This document shows, piece after piece, positions 20,093 to 29,624 of a DNA stretch of 64,000 nt. Within the stretch, counting starts at the first letter, position 1. Each line of letters starts with the position of its first letter. A program made the position numbers and the translations under genes. The notes under the pieces are model-generated. The model searched no databases, was not told the origin of the DNA, and worked only from the letters and a program-made list of their open reading frames with translations. Source of the stretch: Rhodoferax sp. (GTDB taxonomy: Bacteria > Pseudomonadota > Gammaproteobacteria > Burkholderiales > Burkholderiaceae_C); NCBI GenBank assembly GCA_030682475.1, contig JAUXOA010000096.1:54238-118237 (forward strand). Reading direction: 5' to 3'.

Positions 20093-21484
20093 TCATGGCG
20101 CAACCTCCCAGGTGGTGCCGGTGGGGGAATCCTTGAGGACAATACCTTTGGCCAGGAGGTTCTGGCGAATGCGGTCGGCCTCGGCAAAGTTCTTGGCGGT
20201 TTTGGCTGCCGCACGTTGCCCAATGAATGCGCCAATCGTCGCCTCATCGAGCGTGGCACCGGCCTGCAAAAACACCTTAGGGTCCCCTTGCAGCAGGCCA
20301 ATGCAGCCCCCCAGCGCCTTGAGCAAGCCGGCCAATTCAGCAGAGCGGGTCTTGTTGACTTCGGTGGCCAGTTCGAACAACACCGCCACCGCCTCAGGCG
20401 TACCAAAGTCTTCATCCATTGCCGTCTTGAAACGCGCGGCAAAGGGCTGGGTCCAGTCGATACTGACCGATGTCGGTGCCACCAGGTCGAGTGCGGTGTA
20501 GAGGCGCTTGAGTGAGTTGCGTGCATCGTCCAGATGCACATCACTGTAATTCAGGGCAGTTCGGTAATGTGTGCGAACCAGGAAAAACCGCACCGTCTCG
20601 GCGTCGTATTGGGCCAGCACTTCGCGGATCGTGAAAAAGTTGCCTAAACTCTTGGACATCTTTTCGTTGTCCAGTTGAACCATGCCGTTGTGCATCCAAA
20701 GGCTGGCCAGGGGTTTTCCGGTGACACCTTCGCTCTGCGCAATCTCATTTTCGTGGTGGGGAAACTGTAGGTCCACGCCACCGCCATGGATGTCAAAGGT
20801 TTCGCCTAGAGTTTGGCAACTCATGGCCGAGCATTCAATATGCCAGCCAGGGCGACCTGTGCCATACGGATACCCCCAAGCTGCACTGTCCCATTTGGCA
20901 TCGTCTGGCTCGGTTTGCTTGGCAGACTTCCACAACACAAAATCGAGCGGGTCGTCTTTGCCATCGAGCACAGCCACGCGCTCGCCCGCGCGCAAATCAT
21001 CCAGCGACTTGCCTGACAACTTGCCATAGCCTGGGAACTTGCGTACCGCAAAGTTCACATCACCGCTCGGCGACTTGTAAGCCAGGCCTTTGGCTTCGAG
21101 CTGGCTGATCAGGCCCAGCATTTGTGGCACGTAGTCCGTCGCGCGCGGCTCCAGCGAGGGCGGCTCGATACCCAGCTTGCCAACATCCAGACGCATGGCC
21201 TCAATCATCTCGTCCGTCAGCGCGCGAATGGTGATACCACGCTCCACGGCCCGTTTGATGATCTTGTCATCAATATCGGTGATGTTGCGCACGTAGGTCA
21301 CCCGGTAGCCGCTGCTTTTGAGCCAACGCTGCACCACATCAAAAGCCATCATCATGCGGGCATGTCCAAGATGGCACAAGTCGTAGATTGTCATGCCGCA
21401 GACGTACATCCGCACGTGGCCGGGCTCCAGCGGTGACAAGGGTTCCAGTGCACGCGACAGCGTGTTGTAAATGCGCAAACTCAT
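20093..21484 (-). CDS. cysS: Cysteinyl-tRNA synthetase
   Basis: A 463-residue class Ia aminoacyl-tRNA synthetase charging tRNA-Cys. The zinc-binding CGMTIYD, the HIGH-type motif HLGH, the [12 protein letters not shown] block and KMSKSLGN are all present. The start is placed at ATG 21484 ([11 protein letters not shown]), where family similarity begins; the frame runs on upstream to 21580 without similarity. The divergent TPR gene begins 183 bp upstream. Confidence 0.97.
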   Translation of the reverse strand: MSLRIYNTLSRALEPLSPLEPGHVRMYVCGMTIYDLCHLGHARMMMAFDVVQRWLKSSGYRVTYVRNITDIDDKIIKRAVERGITIRALTDEMIEAMRLDVGKLGIEPPSLEPRATDYVPQMLGLISQLEAKGLAYKSPSGDVNFAVRKFPGYGKLSGKSLDDLRAGERVAVLDGKDDPLDFVLWKSAKQTEPDDAKWDSAAWGYPYGTGRPGWHIECSAMSCQTLGETFDIHGGGVDLQFPHHENEIAQSEGVTGKPLASLWMHNGMVQLDNEKMSKSLGNFFTIREVLAQYDAETVRFFLVRTHYRTALNYSDVHLDDARNSLKRLYTALDLVAPTSVSIDWTQPFAARFKTAMDEDFGTPEAVAVLFELATEVNKTRSAELAGLLKALGGCIGLLQGDPKVFLQAGATLDEATIGAFIGQRAAAKTAKNFAEADRIRQNLLAKGIVLKDSPTGTTWEVAP

Positions 21485-21667
21485 GGGTGTTTCGAACGGC
21501 GGCCTCTGGCTATTCAACCGGCTGGTGTCCTCGGCAAAGACTGCTAATGGGTGGGTAATTATGAGAGCTCTGAAAAGCACCCTCTGGGCTACAATTGAGC
21601 CCAGTATAAAGCCCTGCCAACCAGTCTCCTGCGGTGGGCGTTCACTCTGTAAGAATCAAAAGCCTCC

Positions 21668-22261
21668 ATGAAGCACGCCCGCTTTAACATTTTCACCACC
21701 CTTCGCCTGCTGACTCTGGCGGCCGCCTGCACAACGACAACAGCTCACGCAGACGAGTATGGCGATGTCAATGAGTTGCTGCGCGTCGGCAAGCTGAATG
21801 AGGCCATGACCAAGGCCGAAAGCTTCCTTGCCGCCAAGCCAAGCGACCCGCAGATGCGCTTTCTTAAGGGCATGATTCAACGCAACTCAGGCAACCAGTT
21901 TGATGCCATCACAACCTTCACCAAGTTGACGCAAGACTACCCCGAGTTGCCCGAGCCCTACAACAACCTGGCCGTGCTCTACGCTGGGCAGAGCCAGTTT
22001 GACAAGGCGCGCGCGACACTGGAGATGGCCATTCGCACCAACCCGAGCTACGCGACGGCGCACGAGAACCTCGGCGACGTGTACGCCAGACTCGCCAGCG
22101 AGGCCTACAACAAGGCGCTGCAACTGGACAACACCAACACCACCGTGCAGCCCAAGCTGGCCCTCATTCGCGAATTGTTCCGGCCCAGCATCATGGCCCA
22201 GCGTCCCGCTGGGGTCGCCAGTCCCCCACAGCCGACTGCAAGCCCCTTGAAGACCCCTTGA
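21668..22261 (+). CDS. Exported TPR-repeat protein
   Basis: A 197-residue protein with a signal peptide (hydrophobic stretch to about residue 28, THAHADEY-type cleavage region) and two to three tetratricopeptide repeats between residues 35 and 150, for example PEPYNNLAVLYAGQSQFDKA and ATAHENLGDVYARLA. The C-terminus is Pro/Ala-rich and likely disordered. TPRs mediate protein-protein contacts; no specific partner can be named. It precedes two peptidyl-prolyl isomerases and lpxH on the same strand, which suggests an envelope-related operon. Confidence 0.8.
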   Translation: MKHARFNIFTTLRLLTLAAACTTTTAHADEYGDVNELLRVGKLNEAMTKAESFLAAKPSDPQMRFLKGMIQRNSGNQFDAITTFTKLTQDYPELPEPYNNLAVLYAGQSQFDKARATLEMAIRTNPSYATAHENLGDVYARLASEAYNKALQLDNTNTTVQPKLALIRELFRPSIMAQRPAGVASPPQPTASPLKTP

Positions 22262-22331
22262 GTGCGCGTCCGATGCCAGCGCAAGATGCACCAGGGCGAT
22301 CGGTGAATGATATTTTTATAGGAGTGATTGA

Positions 22332-22931
22332 ATGAAGTTTAGAAGTTTTTCGGCTTTAGCCACCGCATTGATTGCGGTAGCCACCCTGTTTTCTGTAGCG
22401 CAAAACGCACTGGCGCAGGAGGCGCCCCGGGTCAAATTTGCCACCACCGCAGGCGACTTTGTGGTCGAGGTCTACCCTGACAAGGCCCCCAAGACGGTGG
22501 AAAACTTTTTGCAGTACGTTAAAGACAAGCACTACGACGGCACCGTCTTCCACCGCGTGATCGAGAGCTTCATGGTGCAGGGTGGCGGCTTTGATGCGAA
22601 ATACGCTGAGAAAAAAACCCGTGCCCCCGTCGCACACGAAGGCCGCGAAGCGCTGGCCCAAGGCGGCCCGAAAAACGTGAGCGGCACGCTGGCCATGGCC
22701 CGCACCAGCGACCCGCACTCGGCCACCGCGCAGTTTTTCATCAATGTCAAGGACAACGCGTTTCTGGACCCCACGGTGCAAAATTTTGGCTACACCGTAT
22801 TTGGCAAGGTTGTCAGCGGCATGGAGGTGGTTCAAAAAATCAGGACAACAGCCACCGGCCCCGGCGGCCCTTTCCCATCCGACGTTCCCAAGACCCCCAT
22901 TTTTATCAACTCTGCAACCCTGGTGAAATAA
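22332..22931 (+). CDS. ppiA: Periplasmic peptidyl-prolyl cis-trans isomerase (cyclophilin)
   Basis: A 199-residue cyclophilin-type PPIase with a cleavable signal peptide (MKFRSF...AQNALAQEA), hence periplasmic. Active-site blocks FHRVIESFMVQGGGF and [20 protein letters not shown] are intact. It helps proline isomerisation during envelope protein folding. A good AGGAG lies 8 nt before the ATG. Its cytoplasmic paralogue starts 3 nt after its stop, an apparent tandem duplication with different destinations. Confidence 0.93.
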   Translation: MKFRSFSALATALIAVATLFSVAQNALAQEAPRVKFATTAGDFVVEVYPDKAPKTVENFLQYVKDKHYDGTVFHRVIESFMVQGGGFDAKYAEKKTRAPVAHEGREALAQGGPKNVSGTLAMARTSDPHSATAQFFINVKDNAFLDPTVQNFGYTVFGKVVSGMEVVQKIRTTATGPGGPFPSDVPKTPIFINSATLVK

Positions 22932-22934
22932 ATT

Positions 22935-23444
22935 ATGAGCAACCCGCAAGTCGAACTCCACATTGCCAACTACGGCGTCATCACGCTTGAACTCGATCAG
23001 GACAAAGCACCCAAATCGGTCGCCAACTTCTTGAGCTACGTGAACAAGGGCCACTACAACAACACCATTTTTCACCGCGTCATTCCCGGCTTCATGGTGC
23101 AGGGCGGCGGCATGGAGCCGGGCATGAAAGAAAAGCGGGGTGACAAGTCGATCGACAACGAAGCCAACAACGGCCTGAAAAATCTCAACTACACCGTGGC
23201 CATGGCGCGCACCAGCGACCCGCATTCGGCCACTGCGCAGTTTTTCATCAATGTGGCGGACAACGCCTTTCTCAATCACACCGCCATCTCGGCCCAGGGC
23301 TGGGGTTACGCCGTGTTTGGCAAAGTGGTGGCAGGCACTGAGGTGGTCGACAAGATCAAGGCCGTCAAGACCGCTCGCCGGGGTCACCACGATGATGTGC
23401 CGGTTGAAGACGTGGTCATGGAAAAGGCCGTGGCACTAGGATGA
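22935..23444 (+). CDS. ppiB: Cytoplasmic peptidyl-prolyl cis-trans isomerase B
   Basis: A 169-residue cyclophilin without a signal peptide. It shares [16 protein letters not shown] and [21 protein letters not shown] with the preceding gene and has the [21 protein letters not shown]-terminus of PpiB. It catalyses prolyl bond isomerisation in the cytoplasm. Its stop overlaps the lpxH start by 4 nt (ATGA), so the two are translationally coupled; this ppiB-lpxH pairing is common in proteobacteria. Confidence 0.95.
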   Translation: MSNPQVELHIANYGVITLELDQDKAPKSVANFLSYVNKGHYNNTIFHRVIPGFMVQGGGMEPGMKEKRGDKSIDNEANNGLKNLNYTVAMARTSDPHSATAQFFINVADNAFLNHTAISAQGWGYAVFGKVVAGTEVVDKIKAVKTARRGHHDDVPVEDVVMEKAVALG

Positions 23445-24313
23445 ACCCGCCCGCAGTACCCCGGGTCGCGGCGCACGCAGTTGCTCCGCCCTGGCCGGCA
23501 CTGCAAGCACCACCCCATTGGCGCCATGTTGACTTCATCGCCGATCTGCATTTGCAGAGCGGCGACCAGGCCACCTTTCGTGCCTGGCAGGACTACATGC
23601 AGGGCACACCGGCCGATGCCGTGTTCATCCTGGGCGATTTGTTCGAAGTCTGGGTTGGTGACGACGTGATCGATGATGACCGTGTGAGTGGCCCCGGGCC
23701 AGCGCCGGACTTTGAAGCCCGCTGTGCTCAGGTTCTCCTGGCTGCCTCCCGGCGTCTGGCCATTTTTTTCATGCACGGCAACCGTGACTTCCTGCTGGGT
23801 CCGGCGTTCGCCAAGGCCTGCTGCATGACCCTGCTGGACGACCCGAGTGTGCTGGACTTTGCCGGGCAACGCTGGCTGCTCTCGCATGGCGACGCCTTGT
23901 GCCTGAAGGATACCGACTACATGCAATTTCGGGCCCAGGTACGCAGCCCGTCATGGCAGCAGGATTTTTTGGGCCAGCCGCTGGCCCAGCGCCAGGCAGT
24001 AGCGCGTGCGCTGCGCACGCAAAGCGAAACGCGCAAACGCAGCGGCGTGGCGTACGCCGACGTTGACACCGAGGCGGCCTGCAACTGGCTGCACACGGCC
24101 CGAGCCAGCACCTTGATTCACGGTCACACCCACAAACCGGCCGACCATGACCTGGCACAGGGTCTGCGCCGCATCGTCCTGAGCGACTGGGACGCTACCG
24201 CCACGCCACCGCGCGCCGAAATCTTGCGTCTAGGCAGAGACTTGTCACATCAGGAAAAAGGCAGCAAGGTGCACCGTATCACGGCCGCTGTCGCAGCCTG
24301 GAGCGATACGTAA
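23441..24313 (+). CDS. lpxH: UDP-2,3-diacylglucosamine diphosphatase
   Basis: A 290-residue calcineurin-like phosphoesterase that makes lipid X in lipid A synthesis. Metal-binding motifs are in order: DLH (35-37), [21 protein letters not shown] and GHTHKP. The first ~28 residues, Pro/Ala-rich, precede the conserved part and exceed the E. coli enzyme. The ATG overlaps the ppiB stop. The C-terminus converges on the HD-GYP gene with only 20 bp between stops. Confidence 0.93.
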   Translation: MNPPAVPRVAAHAVAPPWPALQAPPHWRHVDFIADLHLQSGDQATFRAWQDYMQGTPADAVFILGDLFEVWVGDDVIDDDRVSGPGPAPDFEARCAQVLLAASRRLAIFFMHGNRDFLLGPAFAKACCMTLLDDPSVLDFAGQRWLLSHGDALCLKDTDYMQFRAQVRSPSWQQDFLGQPLAQRQAVARALRTQSETRKRSGVAYADVDTEAACNWLHTARASTLIHGHTHKPADHDLAQGLRRIVLSDWDATATPPRAEILRLGRDLSHQEKGSKVHRITAAVAAWSDT

Positions 24314-24333
24314 CCAGCCGGCCTGGAGCCAGA

Positions 24334-25944
24334 TTAAAGATTGACCTCGTCGATTTGCGAGGGATCCAAAAACTGCTCGGCATAGCGCTTGTAGACTCCT
24401 TTTTGTAGAAAAATATCGAACAGGTCCGGATCAATATGACCGTTGGCCTTGAACTTGTTCATGATGCCCACGGCCTGCGACAGCTTCATGCCAAGCTTGT
24501 AGGGACGGTCGGACGCCGTCAGGGCCTCAAAAATGTCTGCAATGCCCATGATACGGGCCTGTACCGACATCTGGTCGCGCGTCAAACCCTTTGGGTAGCC
24601 TTTGCCGTCCATGCGCTCGTGGTGGCCGCCCGCATACTCCGGCACATTCTTAAGGTGCCTGGGCCAGGGCAGTTGTTCCAGCATCTTGATGGTGGCCACG
24701 ATGTGGTAATTGATCGTATCGCGCTCAGCCACAGTCAGCGTGCCGGCCCGAATGGTCAGGTTTTCAATTTCGTCCGCGGTGAGGAATTTTGTTTCAACGC
24801 CGTCCACATTACGCCAGACCCGCGTGCTGCCAATCTGGCGCACGCGCTGCATGGCACTTTCTTTCATGACTTCCGCGCCGACATTTGACGCCCGAAGGAA
24901 GTCGCGGTCGGCTTCGAGTGACTCAATCCCGGCCTGACAAGTCGCCATGATCCCAGCTTCAGCCTGCGGATTCAGACACGGTCGCAAGACCAGTTGCTGA
25001 CGCAGGGCGTCGAGTTCAGCATCCCGCTTGAGTACCTCAAAGCGAGTGTCAATAAGATCGACACGGTCAAACAGGGTTTGCAGTTTGGTGGCCTTGTCCA
25101 CCACATGAACCGGCGTGGTGATCTTGCCGCAATCATGCAGCATGCCGGCAATCTTGAGCTCGTAACGATCGCGTTCGTCCATGGTGAACGACGCCAGTGG
25201 GCCTTCGCTTGTTTCGGCCACGGCTTCGGCCAGCAGCATGGTAAGCGCTGGTACGCGTTGGCAATGACCCCCGGTATAGGGCGATTTTTCGTCAATGGCC
25301 CAGTTGATCAGGTTGATGAAGGATTCGAACAATTCTTCAAGCTGCGTCATCAACAAACGGTTGTTCAGGGCAATGGCCGCCTGCGAGGCCAGCGACTCCA
25401 CCAGGCTTTGATCGGCCGATGAAAAAACAACTACCTGTTGGGTACCCGGCGCTTGCGCGTTGATGAGCTGCAGCACGCCGATCACCTCGTCCTCGTGATT
25501 TTTCATCGGCACGGCCAGAAATGATTGCGAGCGATAGCCGGTGAGCTGATCAAAGTGGCGCGTGCCGGAGAAGTCGAAATTGGGCTCGGTGTAGGCGTCT
25601 GCAATATTGACGGTTTGGCTGTGAATAGCCGCATAGGCTGCCACCAGCGAGTCATTGGGCTTTCCGGCCTCATCGCGCAGTGGCAGGTCAGAAAAACTGA
25701 TGGCATGGCCCGACGTGCCGCCCATGGCGATGTGCAGCGAGTCGGTGCGCAAAATTTCGAAACGAAGGGTTTGACCGTCCTCCATCATCCGGTACAGCGT
25801 ACCGCCATCGGCATTCGTGATGACTTTGGCTGCCAGTAGAATTTGCTCCAGAAGACGCGTGATATTGCGCTCTTTGGAGAGCGAGGCACCTACGTCGTTG
25901 AGCTGTTCAAGACGCTTGAGCAAGTCGTCAACAGAATCCATCAT
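24334..25944 (-). CDS. GAF and HD-GYP domain protein, probable c-di-GMP phosphodiesterase
   Basis: A 536-residue protein: GAF domain about residues 20-190 (ITRLLEQILLAAKVITNADGGTLYR; FLAVPMKNHEDEVIGVLQLINA) and an HD-GYP domain after about residue 240. The HD motif MLHDCGKITTP and the second motif HHERMDGKGYPKGL are intact, so it is predicted to hydrolyse c-di-GMP under control of a small ligand bound by GAF. About 100 residues lie between HD and GYP blocks, longer than usual. No membrane segment is seen, so it is cytoplasmic. ATG 25944 follows AAGGAA; repeat A copy 3 begins 17 nt further upstream. Confidence 0.9.
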   Translation of the reverse strand: MMDSVDDLLKRLEQLNDVGASLSKERNITRLLEQILLAAKVITNADGGTLYRMMEDGQTLRFEILRTDSLHIAMGGTSGHAISFSDLPLRDEAGKPNDSLVAAYAAIHSQTVNIADAYTEPNFDFSGTRHFDQLTGYRSQSFLAVPMKNHEDEVIGVLQLINAQAPGTQQVVVFSSADQSLVESLASQAAIALNNRLLMTQLEELFESFINLINWAIDEKSPYTGGHCQRVPALTMLLAEAVAETSEGPLASFTMDERDRYELKIAGMLHDCGKITTPVHVVDKATKLQTLFDRVDLIDTRFEVLKRDAELDALRQQLVLRPCLNPQAEAGIMATCQAGIESLEADRDFLRASNVGAEVMKESAMQRVRQIGSTRVWRNVDGVETKFLTADEIENLTIRAGTLTVAERDTINYHIVATIKMLEQLPWPRHLKNVPEYAGGHHERMDGKGYPKGLTRDQMSVQARIMGIADIFEALTASDRPYKLGMKLSQAVGIMNKFKANGHIDPDLFDIFLQKGVYKRYAEQFLDPSQIDEVNL

Positions 25945-25960
25945 CGTTTCCTTACAAATA

Positions 25961-26067
25961 TGTTTGCGGGACAGACCGAACCCTGATACTTTGCGGGACA
26001 GACCGCAGTTACACGAAGTGAACAAGCTCTGTCCTCAACATTTCAGGGTAACCAGCTCTGTCCCCAA
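25961..26067 (-). repeat. Dispersed repeat A, copy 3 (two left, two right)
   Basis: Minus-strand order is L-L-R-R. Right half-units lie at about 25961-25980 and 25988-26010, left half-units at about 26021-26039 and 26052-26067. One end adjoins the stop codon of the DUF349 gene, the other the leader of the HD-GYP gene. Confidence 0.85.
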
Positions 26068-28851
26068 CTAATCAGACTTTAGCAAGATCTTCAGTACATT
26101 TTGTAAACGGCGCGCGAGGCCAGCATCAAAACCGCTGGCCAACACGCTGGCGGCATCCTGTCCCCAGGTTTGCTCTGGCGTCGGATCATTGCGTTTGGTC
26201 AGCAACTGCAATTGCAGAGCACGGCGTGCGTTCAGATGTTCAGCCGGTGTGGGCACCTCAGAAGCCATCTCCAAACGCAGCAGGGCGACACTGGCATCAC
26301 CCGCCGACGCCTGCGCCAGTGCTTTGCTCCAGGCACTGCGGCTGGCTGCCGTGACGCGGCTGCCCAGTTCCTGCGCAGTGGGCAACTGGGCGGCGTTGCG
26401 CTGCTCCCAGGCGGCCAGCACTTGGGTCAGCGCTTCGCCGTGCGCCTGCGCTGCGAGTTTTCGCAAAGCAAACTGGGCGTGTTCCAAGGCGTCGCGCTGC
26501 GCGCGAAATGCGGTGTCCCCCAAACGCGGGGCGTCAGCCCAGGGCGCTGATGGACCATCGCGGCTATCACGTCGTGGCGCCCGATCATCCGGGCGGCCTG
26601 CAAAATTGACATCACGCGGGCCTCGACTGTTGTCTCTTGCGCCGTCTCTGCCGCCTTCTTTGCGGTCACCAAACTTGCCACCTCGCCCTGGGGGCGCGGG
26701 TTCAGTCTTTTTCATGCCTGGGCGGTCATCGCCACGCACGGCTACAACTCGCTTGGGGGCGGCTTTGGATGGCGCCACGGGTTCTATCGGTGCCACCGGT
26801 TCTGCTGGCTCAGCCGCTTCAACCGGCGCATCCACCTCTACCGTATCGGACACTTGTAACGACGTTACAGTTTCAGTAGCAGCTTGCGTAGATTCCTCAG
26901 GGGTTGAAGCCTCTTTTGATGCATCATTCTGAACAACTTCATGTACCGCCGCTTTGGCCAGAGCCTGGCCGCGCAAGGCGGCTTCTAGCGCATTCATGGC
27001 GCCGCGAATGTCTTGGGCATCGCCTGCCGCATTGGCTGCTTGCAGCGCCTTGGCCGCATCCAGCACCATGCGGTCCCGCTCGCCCAAGGCCGCGTCAAAG
27101 CGCTCGCGTTCCGCCGTCTTGCGGTTAAAGGCATCGTCAATCGGTTTACGGAAAGCATCCCACAGCTTTTGTTCCTGGCGGCGCTCCATAGGTACCCCAT
27201 GGGCCTCGGCCTGCCAGCGTTGCTGCAAGGCCTTGACCACGTCGATGCGCAGCTCGGGCGCTGCACCCAGCACTTTTGCCTCTTCAATCATGGCCAGGCG
27301 CAGCGCCAGGCTGCACTTTTGCAAGGCCTCCAGCGGCGCGGCAGCGGCATTAATGGCGACCTTCCACAACGGCTGCAACTCAGCAAAAGCCTTCTCACCC
27401 ACGTGGCCGCCATCGCGCCAACGATCGCCAAACTGGTGCAGCAAGCGGTTGAAACCTTTCCAGTCGTCGTCCAGCGCCACGGGGTTGGCGCCAGCCCAGG
27501 CATTGACTTCTTCAATCAATGCCAGGCGCTGCGCCCGGTGCTCGGCCGACTCGGCCTTGACTTTCTCCAGCCACACCTCCACCACCCTATGGGCTTCGTT
27601 GCAAGCCTCATCAAACCGTTTCCACAAACCATGATTGGGCACACCACCCTGATCAGTCTGCTTCCACTGTTCGCGCAGCGCCCGCAGGCTTTCCTGCATC
27701 TTGCGCCCACCCATGGCCTGGCCTTCGGGGCGATTCAGCAAGCCTTCGGCTTTGGCAACCAGTTCTACGCGCAACTGGTCGGCACGCCAACGCTGCCAGC
27801 CTTCCAGTTCACCCGCCGCAGCCAACGCGGCATGGGCCTGGTTCTCCAGTTTGTCGTCGATGATCTTGCCGTATTCCTTGAGTGCGTTGCGCAAGGCAGC
27901 GGCAGCACCGGCACTGGCTTTGCCATGTCCTTCAGCAATTTCTTGCTCTAATTTTAATAGCGAATCACTCACTATCGTGAAGGCTTGAGCCCGGATTTCA
28001 GGGTCAATCCTGGGTTTTTTCGGCTTGTTGACCAACTCTGCCGGCACGCCCCGCGCCGCGCGCAGTTCATCGGCCCACACCGGCACTGACGGCAGGGCCG
28101 CAGCGGAGTCACCGGCCGCTGCAGAAGCTTGCGCCAAAGCACTCTTGAAAGCCTCCCACACCACCAGCAACTGGCCGCGCGAGGCCTCCAGCAGCGGCGG
28201 AAACTTGGCTTCAACGCTGGGCCAGTTGGCATCATTCAACAGGGAAGTAGCCTGCGCCTGCCAGTGGTCCACATCGGCATGCAAAGCATCCACCAGCGCC
28301 TGCGCATCGCGCCACGACTTGGTGGACAGCACTTCAATCCGCTGGGCCAGCAACACAGCGGCTTCACGCTGCACCTGCACCCGGTGCTGCAAGTCTTCAA
28401 TCACTTTCACCCGGTCGCTGAGTTGGCCCTTGAGCGTGGCCAGTGGCTCCCGGCTCAAGGGGGCACCCGCCTTGGCGGCATCACGCTGCCAGGCCAGGGC
28501 ATCGGCGATGTTGAGTTTGGCCACGGCCAACAGAGCTTGTGCCTTGTCGGCCCATTCCTGCGCAATCGACTCCTGATTCTTGCTGCGTTTGATTTCGTCG
28601 AGCTTTTCGCGCAGCAGTTTGGCCGCGCCTTTGTCTTTTCCACTGAGCTCCTTGAACACGGCCTGCATTTGTTCAGGACTTGGCGTGCCAGCCAACCAGT
28701 CACGGACTCGCGAGGTACGCTCACCCGAGGTTTGGGCAGAAAATGCGCCACCAGTCAGCGCGTCCAGCGGATGGGGTTCGTTTGTTTTGGCTGGAATTTG
28801 TGTCACTTCGGGGGCTTCAGCAGTTTGATGGGGGGCAGAGAAAGGGAACAT
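26068..28851 (-). CDS. DUF349 domain protein
   Basis: A 927-residue, mostly helical protein with several DUF349 repeats (for example ALREQWKQTDQGGVPNHGLWKRFDEACNEAH; ALQQRWQAEAHGVPMERRQEQKLWDAFRKPIDDAF). Between about residues 640 and 770 is a low-complexity linker rich in Glu/Ala/Pro, then Arg/Gly/Asp (RGGKFGDRKEGGRDGARDN). Biochemical function is unknown; DUF349 proteins in Actinobacteria and Proteobacteria have been tied loosely to ribosome or RNA biology, which I treat as unproven. ATG 28851 is chosen over TTG 28866. No Shine-Dalgarno site precedes either; instead the minus strand reads TCCTCCTT there. Confidence 0.82.
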   Translation of the reverse strand: MFPFSAPHQTAEAPEVTQIPAKTNEPHPLDALTGGAFSAQTSGERTSRVRDWLAGTPSPEQMQAVFKELSGKDKGAAKLLREKLDEIKRSKNQESIAQEWADKAQALLAVAKLNIADALAWQRDAAKAGAPLSREPLATLKGQLSDRVKVIEDLQHRVQVQREAAVLLAQRIEVLSTKSWRDAQALVDALHADVDHWQAQATSLLNDANWPSVEAKFPPLLEASRGQLLVVWEAFKSALAQASAAAGDSAAALPSVPVWADELRAARGVPAELVNKPKKPRIDPEIRAQAFTIVSDSLLKLEQEIAEGHGKASAGAAAALRNALKEYGKIIDDKLENQAHAALAAAGELEGWQRWRADQLRVELVAKAEGLLNRPEGQAMGGRKMQESLRALREQWKQTDQGGVPNHGLWKRFDEACNEAHRVVEVWLEKVKAESAEHRAQRLALIEEVNAWAGANPVALDDDWKGFNRLLHQFGDRWRDGGHVGEKAFAELQPLWKVAINAAAAPLEALQKCSLALRLAMIEEAKVLGAAPELRIDVVKALQQRWQAEAHGVPMERRQEQKLWDAFRKPIDDAFNRKTAERERFDAALGERDRMVLDAAKALQAANAAGDAQDIRGAMNALEAALRGQALAKAAVHEVVQNDASKEASTPEESTQAATETVTSLQVSDTVEVDAPVEAAEPAEPVAPIEPVAPSKAAPKRVVAVRGDDRPGMKKTEPAPPGRGGKFGDRKEGGRDGARDNSRGPRDVNFAGRPDDRAPRRDSRDGPSAPWADAPRLGDTAFRAQRDALEHAQFALRKLAAQAHGEALTQVLAAWEQRNAAQLPTAQELGSRVTAASRSAWSKALAQASAGDASVALLRLEMASEVPTPAEHLNARRALQLQLLTKRNDPTPEQTWGQDAASVLASGFDAGLARRLQNVLKILLKSD

Positions 28852-28909
28852 GAATCGCGCAAACAAGGAGGAGAATCCCGACCGGATGACGAACGGGGCT
28901 GAGCCGCTA

Positions 28910-28964
28910 TTTTAGTTCCGACATAACTTGAGTACAAGTTAGTCTTCTCTGAAACTGCGTTTCG
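28910..28964 (+). repeat. Dispersed repeat B, copy 2
   Basis: TTTTAGTTCCG, then AACTTG-AGTA-CAAGTT and GAAACTGCGTTTCG. It differs from copy 1 at only a few positions. It lies about 60-110 nt upstream of the DUF349 start. Confidence 0.8.
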
Positions 28965-29017
28965 CCGTTATTTACCCTGTCTGGCAAAAAGTCTGGGGGA
29001 TGCTTGAATTTAGCCCA

Positions 29018-29228
29018 TAAGAAAGCCCGGTCGCTTGGCTCGAAGCCAGTTCGCCGGGCTTGACGGCTGACACAAGGTCCATGCCGTCAGGGCTTGCCCA
29101 ATGGGAGGTTAAGTCCCAAAGTGCTGGGGGCAAAAGATTGCCCCCACGAATCGCCGGGGCCGCTTCATCACTGCTACCCTAGGGTAGGGACTGGCTACTG
29201 CCGACTTGCTGCCTGTCATATGACAAGC
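29018..29228 (-). ncRNA. Predicted minus-strand structured RNA or leader
   Basis: A sigma-70 promoter is present on the minus strand: TTGAAT (29263-29258) and TACACT (29240-29235) with a 17-nt spacer, predicting a start near 29228. About 165 nt later a strong hairpin AAGCCCGG...CCGGGCTT (29062-29023), with an inner TGGCTTCGAGCCA-type stem, is followed by TTCTT. Between them are perfect stems: TGTCATATGACA, CTACCCTAGGGTAG and TGGGGGCAA/TTGCCCCCA, plus GACGGC/GCCGTC. It could be an independent RNA or the attenuated leader of the DUF349 gene. I do not recognise it as 6S, SRP, tmRNA or RNase P RNA. Confidence 0.5.
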
Positions 29229-29234
29229 CTGTTC

Positions 29235-29263
29235 AGTGTAGGCAAGCGCTTCAGCAAATTCAA
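29235..29263 (-). promoter_or_regulatory. Sigma-70 promoter of the predicted RNA
   Basis: On the minus strand TTGAAT at 29263-29258 and TACACT at 29240-29235 have the ideal 17-nt spacing. Confidence 0.6.
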
Positions 29264-29278
29264 ATTGAATTTTCAATC

Positions 29279-29624
29279 GGGAAGCAACAATTGATTGACT
29301 AAAGACGAGCGAGTGGGGGTCGGCAGCTTGCTGTGCAGATTCGATTAAGGCCTCATTCCCTTTGCTAATCAGATCAAATTTAGAATAACAAGTCTATTTG
29401 TTATGATTGACTTGATATAACCAGTCCACCTAAAATCCGCCCATCCCAGCACAAGCACAGGGATAATCCGAACCCGCTGCCGAACCCGGCATATTCAAAT
29501 CTCTGCACAACGCGCATGAAAGACAACGCAGGATATTGTTAGCGTACCAACCCAAACGAGGTGCCGCGAGTGTTGCCCTGCATGCAGTGCAACACCTCAG
29601 GCCCGCGCGAACGAAGGAAGAGCT
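29279..29624. other. Intergenic leader region of the transglycosylase gene
   Basis: This 346-bp stretch is more AT-rich than its surroundings near 29360-29430 and holds a dyad ATAACAA-N6-TTGTTAT (29385-29404), followed by TTGACTTGATATAAC (29407-29421) that may be part of a promoter. No ORF with coding character and no recognisable RNA gene is seen. Confidence 0.4.

Noticed and set aside
28885..28911. A 9-codon frame after AAGGAGGAG on the plus strand upstream of the DUF349 gene
   Set aside because: Spacing from the ribosome-binding-like site is long, no plus-strand promoter is visible, and so short a frame cannot be supported without data.
29018..29228. Identification of the predicted RNA as 6S, SRP, tmRNA or RNase P RNA
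   Set aside because: None of the signature sequences or the single long 6S-type rod with a central bubble could be made out; it is kept as an unassigned RNA.
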